In this document: positions 1-5,411 of the stretch, in pieces
Numbering within the stretch: position 1 is the stretch's first letter
How the letters are laid out: each line of letters begins with the position of its first letter
Assembly: GCA_902773165.1 (NCBI GenBank)
Contig: CACYDO010000183.1
Location: 1 to 5,411, forward strand
Direction: 5' to 3'
Origin: an uncultured Ruminococcus sp.
Lineage (GTDB): Bacteria > Bacillota > Clostridia > Oscillospirales > Acutalibacteraceae
DNA length: 5,411 bases
The notes under the pieces: model-generated
What the model was told of the DNA's origin: nothing
Database searches by the model: none
Seen by the model: the letters and a program-made list of their open reading frames with translations, nothing else
Made by a program: the position numbers and the translations under genes

Positions 1-20
1 GTCAGCGGCGACATGCCGCC
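1..20. repeat. 20-bp hairpin motif, copy at the trpF 3' end
   Basis: The sequence gtcagcggcgacatgccgcc matches 1687-1706 with one change (T at 14 against C at 1700), which turns one stem pair into G-U on the minus-strand RNA. Here the motif is inside the gene: read on the minus strand it supplies the last five TrpF codons and the TGA stop. The window ends immediately, so whether 78-bp units follow cannot be seen. Confidence 0.8.
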
Positions 21-607
21 ACACGGAGGATCTTGTTTTTGTCTTTGAGTTTGTTGGTTTCGCAGCCGGAGCTGATGTCTGCTGCCCAGGGGTGAAGCTG
101 AGAAATCACATCGGGCAGATTGCTTTCGTTAAGTCCTCCGGCAAGGATATAATCTCGCTTAATATCTTTTAACAAGCTGTGGTCAAATGTGCGTCCGCTG
201 CCAAGACCTGCGTCAAGCAGAATCTTGTCCGCTGAGGAACGCATCGCCGAGGATACGTCTTCTTTATCTTTTATTATAAACGACTTCCATATCTGCGCGT
301 TTGTAAGGCTGCGAAGACGGGAAATGTATTCCTCGTCTTCGTGTCCGTGAAGCTGAATGATGTTTATAACTCCCGTGTTCGCAAGCTCTGCGGCAAATTC
401 TGCCGGTGCGTCAACAAATACGCCTACTGTCAGAATATCCGGGTCTGTCATTTCACGAAAATGCCGCGCCTTCTCCGGAGTTATGTTACGGTGACTTTTC
501 GGAAAGCCGATGATAAATCCGATAAAGTCAGGCTTTGCTTCGTTTATTGCGGCAACGTCTTCTTCACGGAATATGCCGCATATCTTTATCTTAGTTTTTC
601 GCTGCAT
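2..607 (-). CDS. trpF: Phosphoribosylanthranilate isomerase TrpF
   Basis: A 201-residue protein that converts N-(5'-phosphoribosyl)anthranilate to the carboxyphenylamino-deoxyribulose phosphate used by TrpC, in the cytoplasm. It is a single (beta/alpha)8 barrel of normal family length. The catalytic pair is visible: Cys10 in KICG, the general base, and Asp132 in LLDAG, the general acid. Other family motifs are FPKSHRNI (35-42), QLHG (85-88), the phosphate-binding GGL (157-159) and DISSGCET (177-184). The ATG at 605-607 is preceded by GGAG ten bases upstream, and the gene overlaps the end of trpC by 17 nt, suggesting translational coupling. The stop (TGA, bases 4-2) and the last residues AACRR lie inside a repeated 20-bp hairpin motif also found after trpD. 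Alignment from memory with other TrpF C-termini shows no obvious truncation. Function is very secure; the natural C-terminus is less so. Confidence 0.96.
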   Translation of the reverse strand: MQRKTKIKICGIFREEDVAAINEAKPDFIGFIIGFPKSHRNITPEKARHFREMTDPDILTVGVFVDAPAEFAAELANTGVINIIQLHGHEDEEYISRLRSLTNAQIWKSFIIKDKEDVSSAMRSSADKILLDAGLGSGRTFDHSLLKDIKRDYILAGGLNESNLPDVISQLHPWAADISSGCETNKLKDKNKILRVAACRR

Positions 608-1379
608 TTTCTCTCAGCTCCGTAATGAATTTTTTCTTGTCGGCGCTTCTCATGAGTGCTTCACCTATCAGCACAGCGTTTGCTCCTCCGTTTATCAGCG
701 CTGCGCCGTCCTGCGGAGTCTGTACGCCGCTTTCAGCTACAAATACGGCGTTGTCGGGAATACTGCTGCGAAGATTAAGCGCTGTCGAGGTATTGACAGA
801 AAAATCCCGCAGATCACGGTTGTTTACGCCGATGATCCTTGCTCCGCAGCGCACCGCCGTTTCGATCTCGCTGTGGCTGTGAGTTTCAACAAGCGCAGAT
901 AATCCCAGTGAATCGCACTGCGCTAAGTATTCGAGAAGCTCCTTTTCATTTAATATAGCGCATATCAGAAGAACTGCGTCTGCGCCCATGACCTTTGCTT
1001 CGTATATCTGATATCTGTCTACCGTGAAATCCTTGCGCAGCATGGGAACAGAGACGGCTTTTCTGATCTCACGGAATATATCGTCGCTGCCGAGAAACCA
1101 CTTCGGTTCGGTAAGGCATGATATCGCGTCTGTTCCTGCCGATTCGTACTCCTTCGCAACGGATAAATACGGAAAATCCTCGCTGATAATGCCCTTTGAC
1201 GGAGAGGCCTTCTTGACCTCGCTTATAATTGCGCCGCCTTCTCTGCGCAGCGCTTTTTCAAAACTAAAATCTCCCTTAGGTTTGCTGTAAGCAAGCTGTT
1301 TGAGATCGTTTTCTGAGATGCTTTTTTTGTTTTCGGATACGCGGTATCGCGCGTACTCTGCAAGCTCGTCCAATATCAT
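591..1379 (-). CDS. trpC: Indole-3-glycerol phosphate synthase TrpC
   Basis: A 262-residue monofunctional TIM-barrel enzyme that decarboxylates and cyclises carboxyphenylamino-deoxyribulose phosphate to indole-3-glycerol phosphate. Family residues are in place: E54 and K56 in SEVKKASPSKG (53-63), the catalytic lysine K116 in LRKDF, E165 in LVETH, N186 in GVNNRDL, and E216 with S217-G218 in AESGV. The phosphate-binding GGANAVLIGE occupies 231-240. The frame stays open upstream to 1427, but the start chosen is the ATG at 1377-1379, because a perfect AGGAGG lies 7 bases before it and MILDELAEY is a typical TrpC beginning. It is separate from TrpF, not fused as in enterobacteria, and its last codons overlap the trpF start. 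It is the first gene after the 329-nt repeat-filled gap, so its transcript must pass through those hairpins unless there is an internal promoter, and no convincing one was seen. Confidence 0.97.
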   Translation of the reverse strand: MILDELAEYARYRVSENKKSISENDLKQLAYSKPKGDFSFEKALRREGGAIISEVKKASPSKGIISEDFPYLSVAKEYESAGTDAISCLTEPKWFLGSDDIFREIRKAVSVPMLRKDFTVDRYQIYEAKVMGADAVLLICAILNEKELLEYLAQCDSLGLSALVETHSHSEIETAVRCGARIIGVNNRDLRDFSVNTSTALNLRSSIPDNAVFVAESGVQTPQDGAALINGGANAVLIGEALMRSADKKKFITELRENAAKN

Positions 1380-1386
1380 TTCAGAT

Positions 1387-1392
1387 CCTCCT
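1387..1392 (-). promoter_or_regulatory. trpC ribosome binding site
   Basis: A consensus AGGAGG (minus strand) sits 7 nt before the ATG at 1377-1379. It decides the trpC start against the longer open frame that begins at 1427. Confidence 0.85.
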
Positions 1393-1446
1393 CTTAGTTT
1401 CTGGCAGTTACAATAATCTATGGCCATTTTCCGCTCATACCACTAC

Positions 1447-1680
1447 GCATAAATTTCAAAATGCGGAAACCAACTACCAGTCACGCAAATCAAAACCGGA
1501 ATTGCCTCCCGGGGCTTCCCGGGCGCATAAATTCCCAAACGCGGAAACCAACTACCCGTCACGCAAATCAAAACCGGAATTGCCTCCCGGGGCTTCCCGG
1601 GCGCATAAATTCCAAAACGCGGAAACCAACTATCCGTCACGCAAATCAAAACCGGAACTGCCTCCCGGGGCTTCCCGGGC
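1447..1680. repeat. Three tandem 78-bp repeats between trpD and trpC
   Basis: Three head-to-tail units of exactly 78 bp (1447-1524, 1525-1602, 1603-1680) with no spacer. By hand alignment they differ at only six columns (unit positions 10, 12, 16, 31, 33, 57): 4 differences between units 1 and 2, 3 between 2 and 3, 5 between 1 and 3. Each unit ends in a GC-rich hairpin, CCCGGG-GCTT-CCCGGG (1508-1523, 1586-1601, 1664-1679). The unit length is divisible by 3, so several frames stay open through the array on both strands, including an 85-codon GTG-initiated minus-strand frame at 1443-1700. Five of the six variable columns change the residue in that frame and no ribosome binding site was seen, so coding is unlikely. 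The array interrupts an otherwise tightly packed operon. It looks like an intergenic repeat element expanded by slippage or recombination; function is unknown. Confidence 0.95.
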
Positions 1681-1686
1681 GGAACA

Positions 1687-1706
1687 GTCAGCGGCGACAC
1701 GCCGCC
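1687..1706. repeat. 20-bp hairpin motif, copy after trpD
   Basis: The sequence gtcagcggcgacacgccgcc contains a perfect inverted repeat, GCGGCG (1691-1696) and CGCCGC (1700-1705), around a 3-base loop. It begins 2 bp downstream of the trpD stop codon and 6 bp from the 78-bp array. It matches bases 1-20 of the window at 19 of 20 positions. There is no T-tract on either side, so it is not a typical intrinsic terminator. It may be the fixed end of the same element that carries the 78-bp units. Confidence 0.85.
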
Positions 1707-1708
1707 GG

Positions 1709-2716
1709 TTAGGCGTTTGTTGCTTTAATGAATTCTTCAAGCTTAGCTTCGGCTTTGCCGCTGTCAATAGTCTCGGCTGCAAGGTTAATTGCGTCGGCGT
1801 AGGGGATATCCTTTGCAACGTGGAGCGCTGCGGCTGAATTCAGAAGAACTGCCGTTCTTTTTCCTCCGCGCTCTTTGCCGGAGAGGATCGCCCTTGTGAT
1901 AGCTGCGTTTTCCTCCGGCGTTCCTCCTACAAGCTCGCTCTTGTCGCAAAGCTCAAAGCCGTAATCGCGGGGGTCGATCTCGTATTCCTTGAATTCACCT
2001 GAGCAAATTTCGCAAACCTTCGTTTTTGCGCTTGCGGAAATTTCGTCAAGTCCGTCTTCGCCGTAAACTACCATACCTTTTTTTACGCCAAGCTTATACA
2101 GAATTTTAGCCATCGGTACAACAAGCTCGTCGCTGTAAACGCCCATTACCTGCATTGCTGCGTTTGCCGGGTTCGTAAGAGGTCCGAGAATGTTGAACAC
2201 TGTGCGGATAGCAAGCTGCTTTCTGACAGGTCCTACATATTTCATTGCAGAGTGATACGTCTGAGCGAAAAGGAAGCAGATACCTGTCTTTTCAAGAACG
2301 TTTTCGTTCTTTTTGGGGTCAATGCGGATATTTACGCCAAGAGCTTCAAGAACGTCTGCCGCACCGCTGCGGCTTGAAGCCGCTCTGTTGCCGTGCTTTG
2401 CTACGGGAACGTCTGCTGCTGCAATGACAATAGATGATGTTGTGGATATATTAAACGAATTGGAGTGATCGCCGCCTGTTCCGACAATTTCAAGAAGCTC
2501 GCGGCTGCTGTTGAGCTTCTCTGCGTGCTTTCTCATGCCCTTTGCGGAAGCTACGATCTCGTCTGTGGTTTCTCCCTTTACGGAAAGCATAGACAGATAT
2601 GCCGCGGTCTGAACCTCGGTCGTTTCTCCGCTCATGATCTCGTCCATTACCTTTTCTACTGTTTCGGGTGTAAGATCCTCTTTATTCGACAATGCGATGA
2701 TAGCCTGTTCAATCAT
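1709..2716 (-). CDS. trpD: Anthranilate phosphoribosyltransferase TrpD
   Basis: A 335-residue enzyme that transfers the phosphoribosyl group of PRPP to anthranilate, giving phosphoribosylanthranilate and pyrophosphate. The small helical domain fills about residues 1-70. The PRPP/Mg2+ motif GTGGD is at 79-83, followed by NISTTSS (89-95) and the KHGNRAASSRSGAADVLE loop (107-124), which binds PRPP and anthranilate. The hinge NILGPLTNP (175-183) and the metal-binding DGLDE (221-225) are intact. Length is normal and no family residue is visibly missing. It is a stand-alone enzyme, not fused to a TrpG glutaminase domain. Its ATG lies 1 nt after the trpG stop, with a GGAGG (2726-2730) inside the trpG 3' end, so it is very probably translationally coupled to trpG. 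The gene is followed 2 bp later by a repeated hairpin motif and then the 78-bp array. Confidence 0.97.
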   Translation of the reverse strand: MIEQAIIALSNKEDLTPETVEKVMDEIMSGETTEVQTAAYLSMLSVKGETTDEIVASAKGMRKHAEKLNSSRELLEIVGTGGDHSNSFNISTTSSIVIAAADVPVAKHGNRAASSRSGAADVLEALGVNIRIDPKKNENVLEKTGICFLFAQTYHSAMKYVGPVRKQLAIRTVFNILGPLTNPANAAMQVMGVYSDELVVPMAKILYKLGVKKGMVVYGEDGLDEISASAKTKVCEICSGEFKEYEIDPRDYGFELCDKSELVGGTPEENAAITRAILSGKERGGKRTAVLLNSAAALHVAKDIPYADAINLAAETIDSGKAEAKLEEFIKATNA

Positions 2717-2717
2717 T

Positions 2718-3284
2718 TTATTTTACCTCCAAGAAATTTTTTATAATGATATCGCCCTGCGGCGTTAATATTGATTCCGGGTGGAATTGAAGTCCGTAGA
2801 CCTTCTTTTCGCTGTTCTGTACCGCCATGATCTCACCGTCGTCTGTTTCGGCGACAATTTCAAGCGACTGCGGAAGGGATTCCCTTAATGCTGCAAGAGA
2901 ATGATACCTTGCGGCTTTTATGCGTTCGGGCAAACCGCTGAAAAGCAGAGAATTATAAAGAGCGATATCCTCAGCCTTGCCGTGAACCAGCCGTTTTGCG
3001 TAAGAAACCGTGCCTCCGAACGCCTCGCATATTGCCTGATGACCTAAGCATATGCCGAGGATCGGTATCTCTCCGGCAAGCTCCTTTACAACGTCGATAC
3101 ATACGCCTGCGTCTGCCGGTCTTCCGGGACCGGGGGAGAGAACGATATGCGACGGCGCAAGCTCTCTGATCTGCTGTACGGTAAGCTCGTCGTTTCTGAC
3201 GGCACGTATATTTGGATCAATGCTTCCTATAAGTTGATAGACATTGTAGGAAAAGCTGTCGTAATTATCTATAAGAAGAGTCAT
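2718..3284 (-). CDS. trpG: Anthranilate synthase glutamine amidotransferase subunit TrpG
   Basis: A 188-residue class I glutamine amidotransferase that hydrolyses glutamine and channels ammonia to TrpE. The N-terminus LLIDNYDSFSYN (3-14), the oxyanion segment LSPGPGRP (49-56), the nucleophile Cys79 in GICLGHQ (77-83), and the rest of the triad, His168 and Glu170 in LQFHPES (165-171), are all present. Its length is that of a free-standing TrpG/PabA. Sequence alone cannot exclude that it also serves p-aminobenzoate synthesis, as the amphibolic subunit of Bacillus does, but its place between trpE and trpD makes the tryptophan role primary. The ATG at 3282-3284 has an AGGAGG 6 bases upstream (3291-3296), in the 25-nt gap after trpE. 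Confidence 0.96.
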   Translation of the reverse strand: MTLLIDNYDSFSYNVYQLIGSIDPNIRAVRNDELTVQQIRELAPSHIVLSPGPGRPADAGVCIDVVKELAGEIPILGICLGHQAICEAFGGTVSYAKRLVHGKAEDIALYNSLLFSGLPERIKAARYHSLAALRESLPQSLEIVAETDDGEIMAVQNSEKKVYGLQFHPESILTPQGDIIIKNFLEVK

Positions 3285-3309
3285 GATTTACCTCCTTGGC
3301 GTAACGCTG

Positions 3310-4761
3310 TTATTCATTAGAAAGCGCGTTGACAACGGCTTTAGCTTTATTGATACATTCTCTGTATTCATTTTCGGGAACGGAATCGGCGACGATACCT
3401 GCGCCGGAACGAACGAATACGCGTCCGTTCTTTTTGAACGCAAGGCGGATCGCGATACAAGCGTCCATATCTCCGGAGAAAGCAAGGTATCCGATAGCGC
3501 CGCCATAAACGCCGCGTTTGTTGTTTTCAAGCTCATTGATGATCTCGCAGGCTTTAAGCTTAGGCGCGCCGGAGAGTGTTCCTGCGGGAAGGACGGCAGC
3601 AATTGCGTCGAGCGCGTCGCAGTCAGGGCGGATAGTTCCGCTTACAGCCGAGCCGATATGCATTACATGAGAATAACGCTGAATTTCGAGATATTTATCG
3701 ACCTTAACGCTGCCGAAACGAGATATTCTGCCGAGGTCATTTCTGCCGAGGTCAACGAGCATATTATGCTCTGCAAGCTCCTTCTCATCGGCAAGAAGCT
3801 CACGTTCAAGCGCGTCGTCTTCCTCCTTGGTTTTTCCGCGCGGACGCGTTCCTGCGAGGGGATATGTATATACGGTATCGCCGTTGAGTTTAACGAGCGT
3901 TTCGGGAGAAGCTCCGGCAATTTCTGCGGATTCACCGGAGAAATAGAACATATAGGGAGACGGATTTGCGCTTCTGAGGCGGAGATAGGTTGAAAACAGA
4001 CTGCCTTCAAAACGCGCGGATAATCTGTTTGACAGAACGACCTGGAATATATCGCCGTCAAAGATACGCTGCTTTGCACGATCTACCATTTCGCAGAAGT
4101 GAGCTTCATCGAAGAGGGGAGAGAGGGGTTCGCAAAGTCTGCCTTCTTCAACGGGGCGAGGAGTGCTGTTTGCAACGGTATCCTTCATTTTGCGCAGGGT
4201 AAGCAAAGCATTGTTGTAATTTTCTTCGAGGTCTTCTGTTTTGATATTAACGATATAAACAATTTCATTTTTAAGGTGATCGAGAACAATTACCTTATCG
4301 AACAGCATAAGATCAGCGTCGCAGAAATCCTCCTCGTCAACGCCGCTGAAAACGAGTTGCGGTTCGCTGTATTTTATATAATCGAACGAGAAATAACCGA
4401 CAAGGCCGCCTGTAAACGGAGGAAGCTCTTCGAGCTTGGGGGATTTGTTCTCGGCGAGGATACTGCGGATATAGAAATTCGGGTCAGCGTTTTCGAGAGT
4501 GAGTGTAGTGCCGCTTTTTATGCGGACAGTACCGCTTCGGCAGGTAAGCTCCAACGTCGGGTCGTAGCCAAAGAAGGTATAGCGGCCGTGAGCGTTTTTT
4601 TCGGCGGAATCGAGAATAAACACGTGGCTGCTTACGCTGCGAAGCGAAAGGAAGATATGCTCGGCGCTCATGCTGCACGGCTCGGAAACAGCTATGGGAA
4701 CGCAGTGAAAGCCCTGCTCGGCGTAGCTTTGGATACGTACTTTTTCGGGGAAAGTATTCAT
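3310..4761 (-). CDS. trpE: Anthranilate synthase component I TrpE
   Basis: A 483-residue chorismate-using enzyme that makes anthranilate with ammonia from TrpG. The N-terminal domain (about 1-190) carries the allosteric region: ILDS at 49-52, where many relatives have LLES, then GRYTFFG (59-65). With NPSPYMFYF (266-274) this forms the tryptophan feedback pocket, so the enzyme is probably feedback inhibited. The chorismate-binding domain (about 215-480) has DIFQVVLSNR (237-246), AGTRPRG (303-309), the catalytic-region EHNMLVDLGRND (331-342), AGTLSGAPK (393-401) and the end motif RSGAGIVADS (451-460) before ENEYRE. The frame is open further upstream to 4908, but that extension is T-box leader. 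The start chosen, ATG 4759-4761, has AGGAGG 8 bases upstream and lies after the leader terminator. The linked trp genes favour TrpE over PabB. Confidence 0.97.
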   Translation of the reverse strand: MNTFPEKVRIQSYAEQGFHCVPIAVSEPCSMSAEHIFLSLRSVSSHVFILDSAEKNAHGRYTFFGYDPTLELTCRSGTVRIKSGTTLTLENADPNFYIRSILAENKSPKLEELPPFTGGLVGYFSFDYIKYSEPQLVFSGVDEEDFCDADLMLFDKVIVLDHLKNEIVYIVNIKTEDLEENYNNALLTLRKMKDTVANSTPRPVEEGRLCEPLSPLFDEAHFCEMVDRAKQRIFDGDIFQVVLSNRLSARFEGSLFSTYLRLRSANPSPYMFYFSGESAEIAGASPETLVKLNGDTVYTYPLAGTRPRGKTKEEDDALERELLADEKELAEHNMLVDLGRNDLGRISRFGSVKVDKYLEIQRYSHVMHIGSAVSGTIRPDCDALDAIAAVLPAGTLSGAPKLKACEIINELENNKRGVYGGAIGYLAFSGDMDACIAIRLAFKKNGRVFVRSGAGIVADSVPENEYRECINKAKAVVNALSNE

Positions 4762-4769
4762 AATAAAAA

Positions 4770-4775
4770 CCTCCT
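4770..4775 (-). promoter_or_regulatory. trpE ribosome binding site
   Basis: AGGAGG on the minus strand, 8 nt before the trpE ATG and downstream of the leader terminator. It fixes the 483-residue start and excludes the upstream open frame that reads back through the riboswitch. Confidence 0.88.
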
Positions 4776-4793
4776 TATTCTGTCTTAAGGAAA

Positions 4794-4837
4794 CAAAAAA
4801 GTCCTTGACAGAATTCAACAAAAATTCTGTCAAGGAC
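4794..4837 (-). terminator. T-box regulated intrinsic terminator of the trp leader
   Basis: A perfect 15-bp inverted repeat (arms 4823-4837 and 4801-4815, 7-nt loop 4816-4822) is followed on the minus strand by a T-tract (4800 down to 4795, extended to 4791 with one interruption). It would stop transcription about 30 nt before trpE. Its 5' arm contains CCTTG (4835-4831), which the antiterminator also needs, so the two folds exclude each other. Confidence 0.96.
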
Positions 4838-5151
4838 GGATAAACATCACCCGTGGTGCCACCTTGATTCGCAGCACAATAGCTGCGCACTCTGCGGAGT
4901 ACTAACATACTCCCGGCTACTGACGTAAGCCCTCACGTCGCAGAATACTCGGTAGGCAGGCGCCTACACGCAGTACGCACCCTGACTTCTCATCAGCTGC
5001 ATTTAACTGCCTGCGCCCGACCTTGCTGTGCTATGCACCAGCATACCTTTGACTGCGCCCTCAGCGAACCATTATAATAAGCAGTTGCGATCCGGCTCTC
5101 AGCCTCCCGGACTCTCTGTGCGTTCTTTTCTTATTTTTACTTTCGCGTCAA
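4801..5151 (-). promoter_or_regulatory. Tryptophan-specific T-box riboswitch
   Basis: The 5' leader RNA binds tRNA-Trp and reads its charging state. Stem I, 5' side: UUGAC (5151-5147), GCGAA (5146-5142), the conserved AGUA of the specifier loop (5141-5138), AAUAAG (5135-5130), AGAGAG (5117-5112) and a distal hairpin closed by UCCGG/CCGGA. The 3' side returns with CUUAUU (5081-5076), then AUAA with UGG at 5071-5069 as the likely Trp specifier codon, UUCGC and GUCAA. A hairpin CGCAGC/GCUGCG just before the T-box core fits stem III. The antiterminator is clear: CAAGG (4866-4862), a 7-nt bulge UGGCACC (4861-4855), ACGG, an 11-nt loop, CCGU and CCUUG (4835-4831). UGGC in the bulge complements the GCCA end of a tRNA with discriminator G, as bacterial tRNA-Trp has. 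Uncharged tRNA should favour antitermination and trp expression. Confidence 0.95.
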
Positions 5152-5174
5152 CGGTTTTATTTGATTGTGGATTT

Positions 5175-5203
5175 ATATTATCACTTTAACTAGAAAAAGT
5201 CAA
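5175..5203 (-). promoter_or_regulatory. trp operon promoter
   Basis: On the minus strand, TTGACT (-35, 5203-5198) and TAATAT (-10, 5180-5175) are separated by 17 nt, with TGA directly before the -10 (extended -10 pattern). The predicted start of transcription is near 5168, giving a leader of roughly 400 nt before trpE that begins just upstream of T-box Stem I. No operator palindrome was noticed, consistent with control by the T-box. Confidence 0.8.
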
Positions 5204-5295
5204 GAGAAAATTTAAAAAATAATAAATATTTTTTTACGCCTAAAGCGATATAACCCGAGAAAAGCAGCCGACAAAAAGAAAAATTGGGAAAACAG

Positions 5296-5324
5296 TTGAC
5301 AAATCTCTGTGTTTATGGTAATAT
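5296..5324 (+). promoter_or_regulatory. tRNA-Asp promoter
   Basis: TTGACA (5296-5301) and TAATAT (5319-5324) are 17 nt apart, with TGG before the -10 (extended -10). Transcription would begin near 5331, about 22 nt upstream of the mature tRNA 5' end. A strong consensus is typical of stable RNA genes. It points away from the trp promoter; the roughly 90 bp between them is A+T-rich and shows no other feature. Confidence 0.82.
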
Positions 5325-5352
5325 AGTAGGGCAGTTTGATACTGTATTTTGT

Positions 5353-5411
5353 GGCCCGGTAGTTCAGTTGGTTAGAACGCCAGCCTGTCACGCTGGAGGT
5401 CGACGGTTCGA
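5353..5411 (+). tRNA. tRNA-Asp(GTC), 3' end cut by the window
   Basis: The first 59 bases of a tRNA are present: acceptor arm GGCCCGG (5353-5359), TA, D stem GTTC/GAAC with loop AGTTGGTTA, anticodon stem CCAGC/GCTGG, anticodon loop CTGTCAC with GTC at 5387-5389, variable loop AGGTC, T stem GACGG and TTCGA of the T loop. The rest of the T arm and the 3' acceptor strand lie beyond the window. The GTC anticodon reads aspartate codons. Further tRNA genes may follow in the same transcript. Confidence 0.97.

Noticed and set aside
1380..1427. 16-residue N-terminal extension of TrpC
   Set aside because: It would cross the AGGAGG at 1387-1392. The shorter start matches the family and has ideal spacing.
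1380..1446. Internal promoter for trpCF
   Set aside because: Only weak, badly spaced -35/-10-like hexamers were found on the minus strand.
1508..1523. Repeat-unit hairpins as intrinsic terminators
   Set aside because: On the minus strand the hairpin is followed by a mixed sequence, not a T-run. Termination here would also cut trpC and trpF off from the only good promoter.
1447..1680. CRISPR array
   Set aside because: The units are contiguous near-identical 78-bp copies with no unique spacers and no cas genes nearby.
1443..1700. Minus-strand 85-codon GTG-initiated frame encoding three copies of a 26-residue repeat
   Set aside because: The 78-bp period keeps any stop-free frame open. Five of the six variable columns change the residue, no ribosome binding site precedes the GTG, and frames on the other strand are open too. 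It is better explained as a non-coding tandem repeat.
3283..3993. Long plus-strand open frame (236 codons) opposite trpE
   Set aside because: It is antisense to the unambiguous trpE coding sequence, has no recognisable protein motifs, and is expected as a codon-bias shadow. The same holds for 4099-4788 and 510-902.
4762..4908. 49-residue N-terminal extension of TrpE
   Set aside because: The frame runs through the T-box core and the terminator. The consensus ribosome binding site and normal family start are at 4761.
4801..5168. Leader-peptide (trpL-type) attenuator
   Set aside because: No short open frame with clustered Trp codons and a ribosome binding site was seen. The leader is fully explained by a T-box.

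Overview
The window carries the first five genes of a tryptophan biosynthesis operon, all on the minus strand. In transcription order (right to left) they are trpE, trpG, trpD, trpC and trpF. They are preceded by a sigma70-type promoter and a well-formed tryptophan T-box riboswitch. At the right edge a tRNA-Asp(GTC) gene with its own promoter runs the other way on the plus strand and is cut by the window end. The E-G-D-C-F order, the T-box control, strong AGGAGG ribosome binding sites and the protein style (for example the 'GFIIGFPKSHRN' segment of TrpF) suggest a low- to mid-GC Firmicute, probably a gut or rumen clostridium near Ruminococcus/Oscillospiraceae. That placement is an inference from the sequence alone.

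Layout, right to left. 5353-5411(+) is the 5' part of tRNA-Asp, with its promoter at 5296-5324. 5175-5203(-) is the trp promoter. About 4801-5151(-) is the T-box leader: Stem I with a UGG specifier, a stem II region, a stem III hairpin, and a mutually exclusive antiterminator/terminator pair. 3310-4761(-) is trpE, 2718-3284(-) trpG, 1709-2716(-) trpD, 591-1379(-) trpC and 2-607(-) trpF. Spacing is tight (25 nt, 1 nt, and a 17-nt overlap) except between trpD and trpC. That gap is 329 nt and is mostly three exact-period 78-bp tandem repeats plus a GC-rich hairpin motif.

The proteins form a continuous route. TrpE with TrpG makes anthranilate from chorismate and glutamine. TrpD adds the phosphoribosyl group, TrpF isomerises the product, and TrpC closes the indole ring to indole-3-glycerol phosphate. 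The tryptophan synthase genes trpB and trpA are not in the window; by family convention they would lie downstream of trpF, left of base 1. The leader would sense uncharged tRNA-Trp and let transcription past the terminator only when tryptophan is scarce.

The least ordinary part is the repeat family. A 20-bp hairpin motif that follows the trpD stop and precedes the 78-bp array recurs with one mismatch at bases 1-20. There it encodes the last five residues and the stop codon of TrpF. Both window ends therefore lie in sequence expected to be multicopy (this repeat and a tRNA gene), so the window may be a whole short assembly contig.
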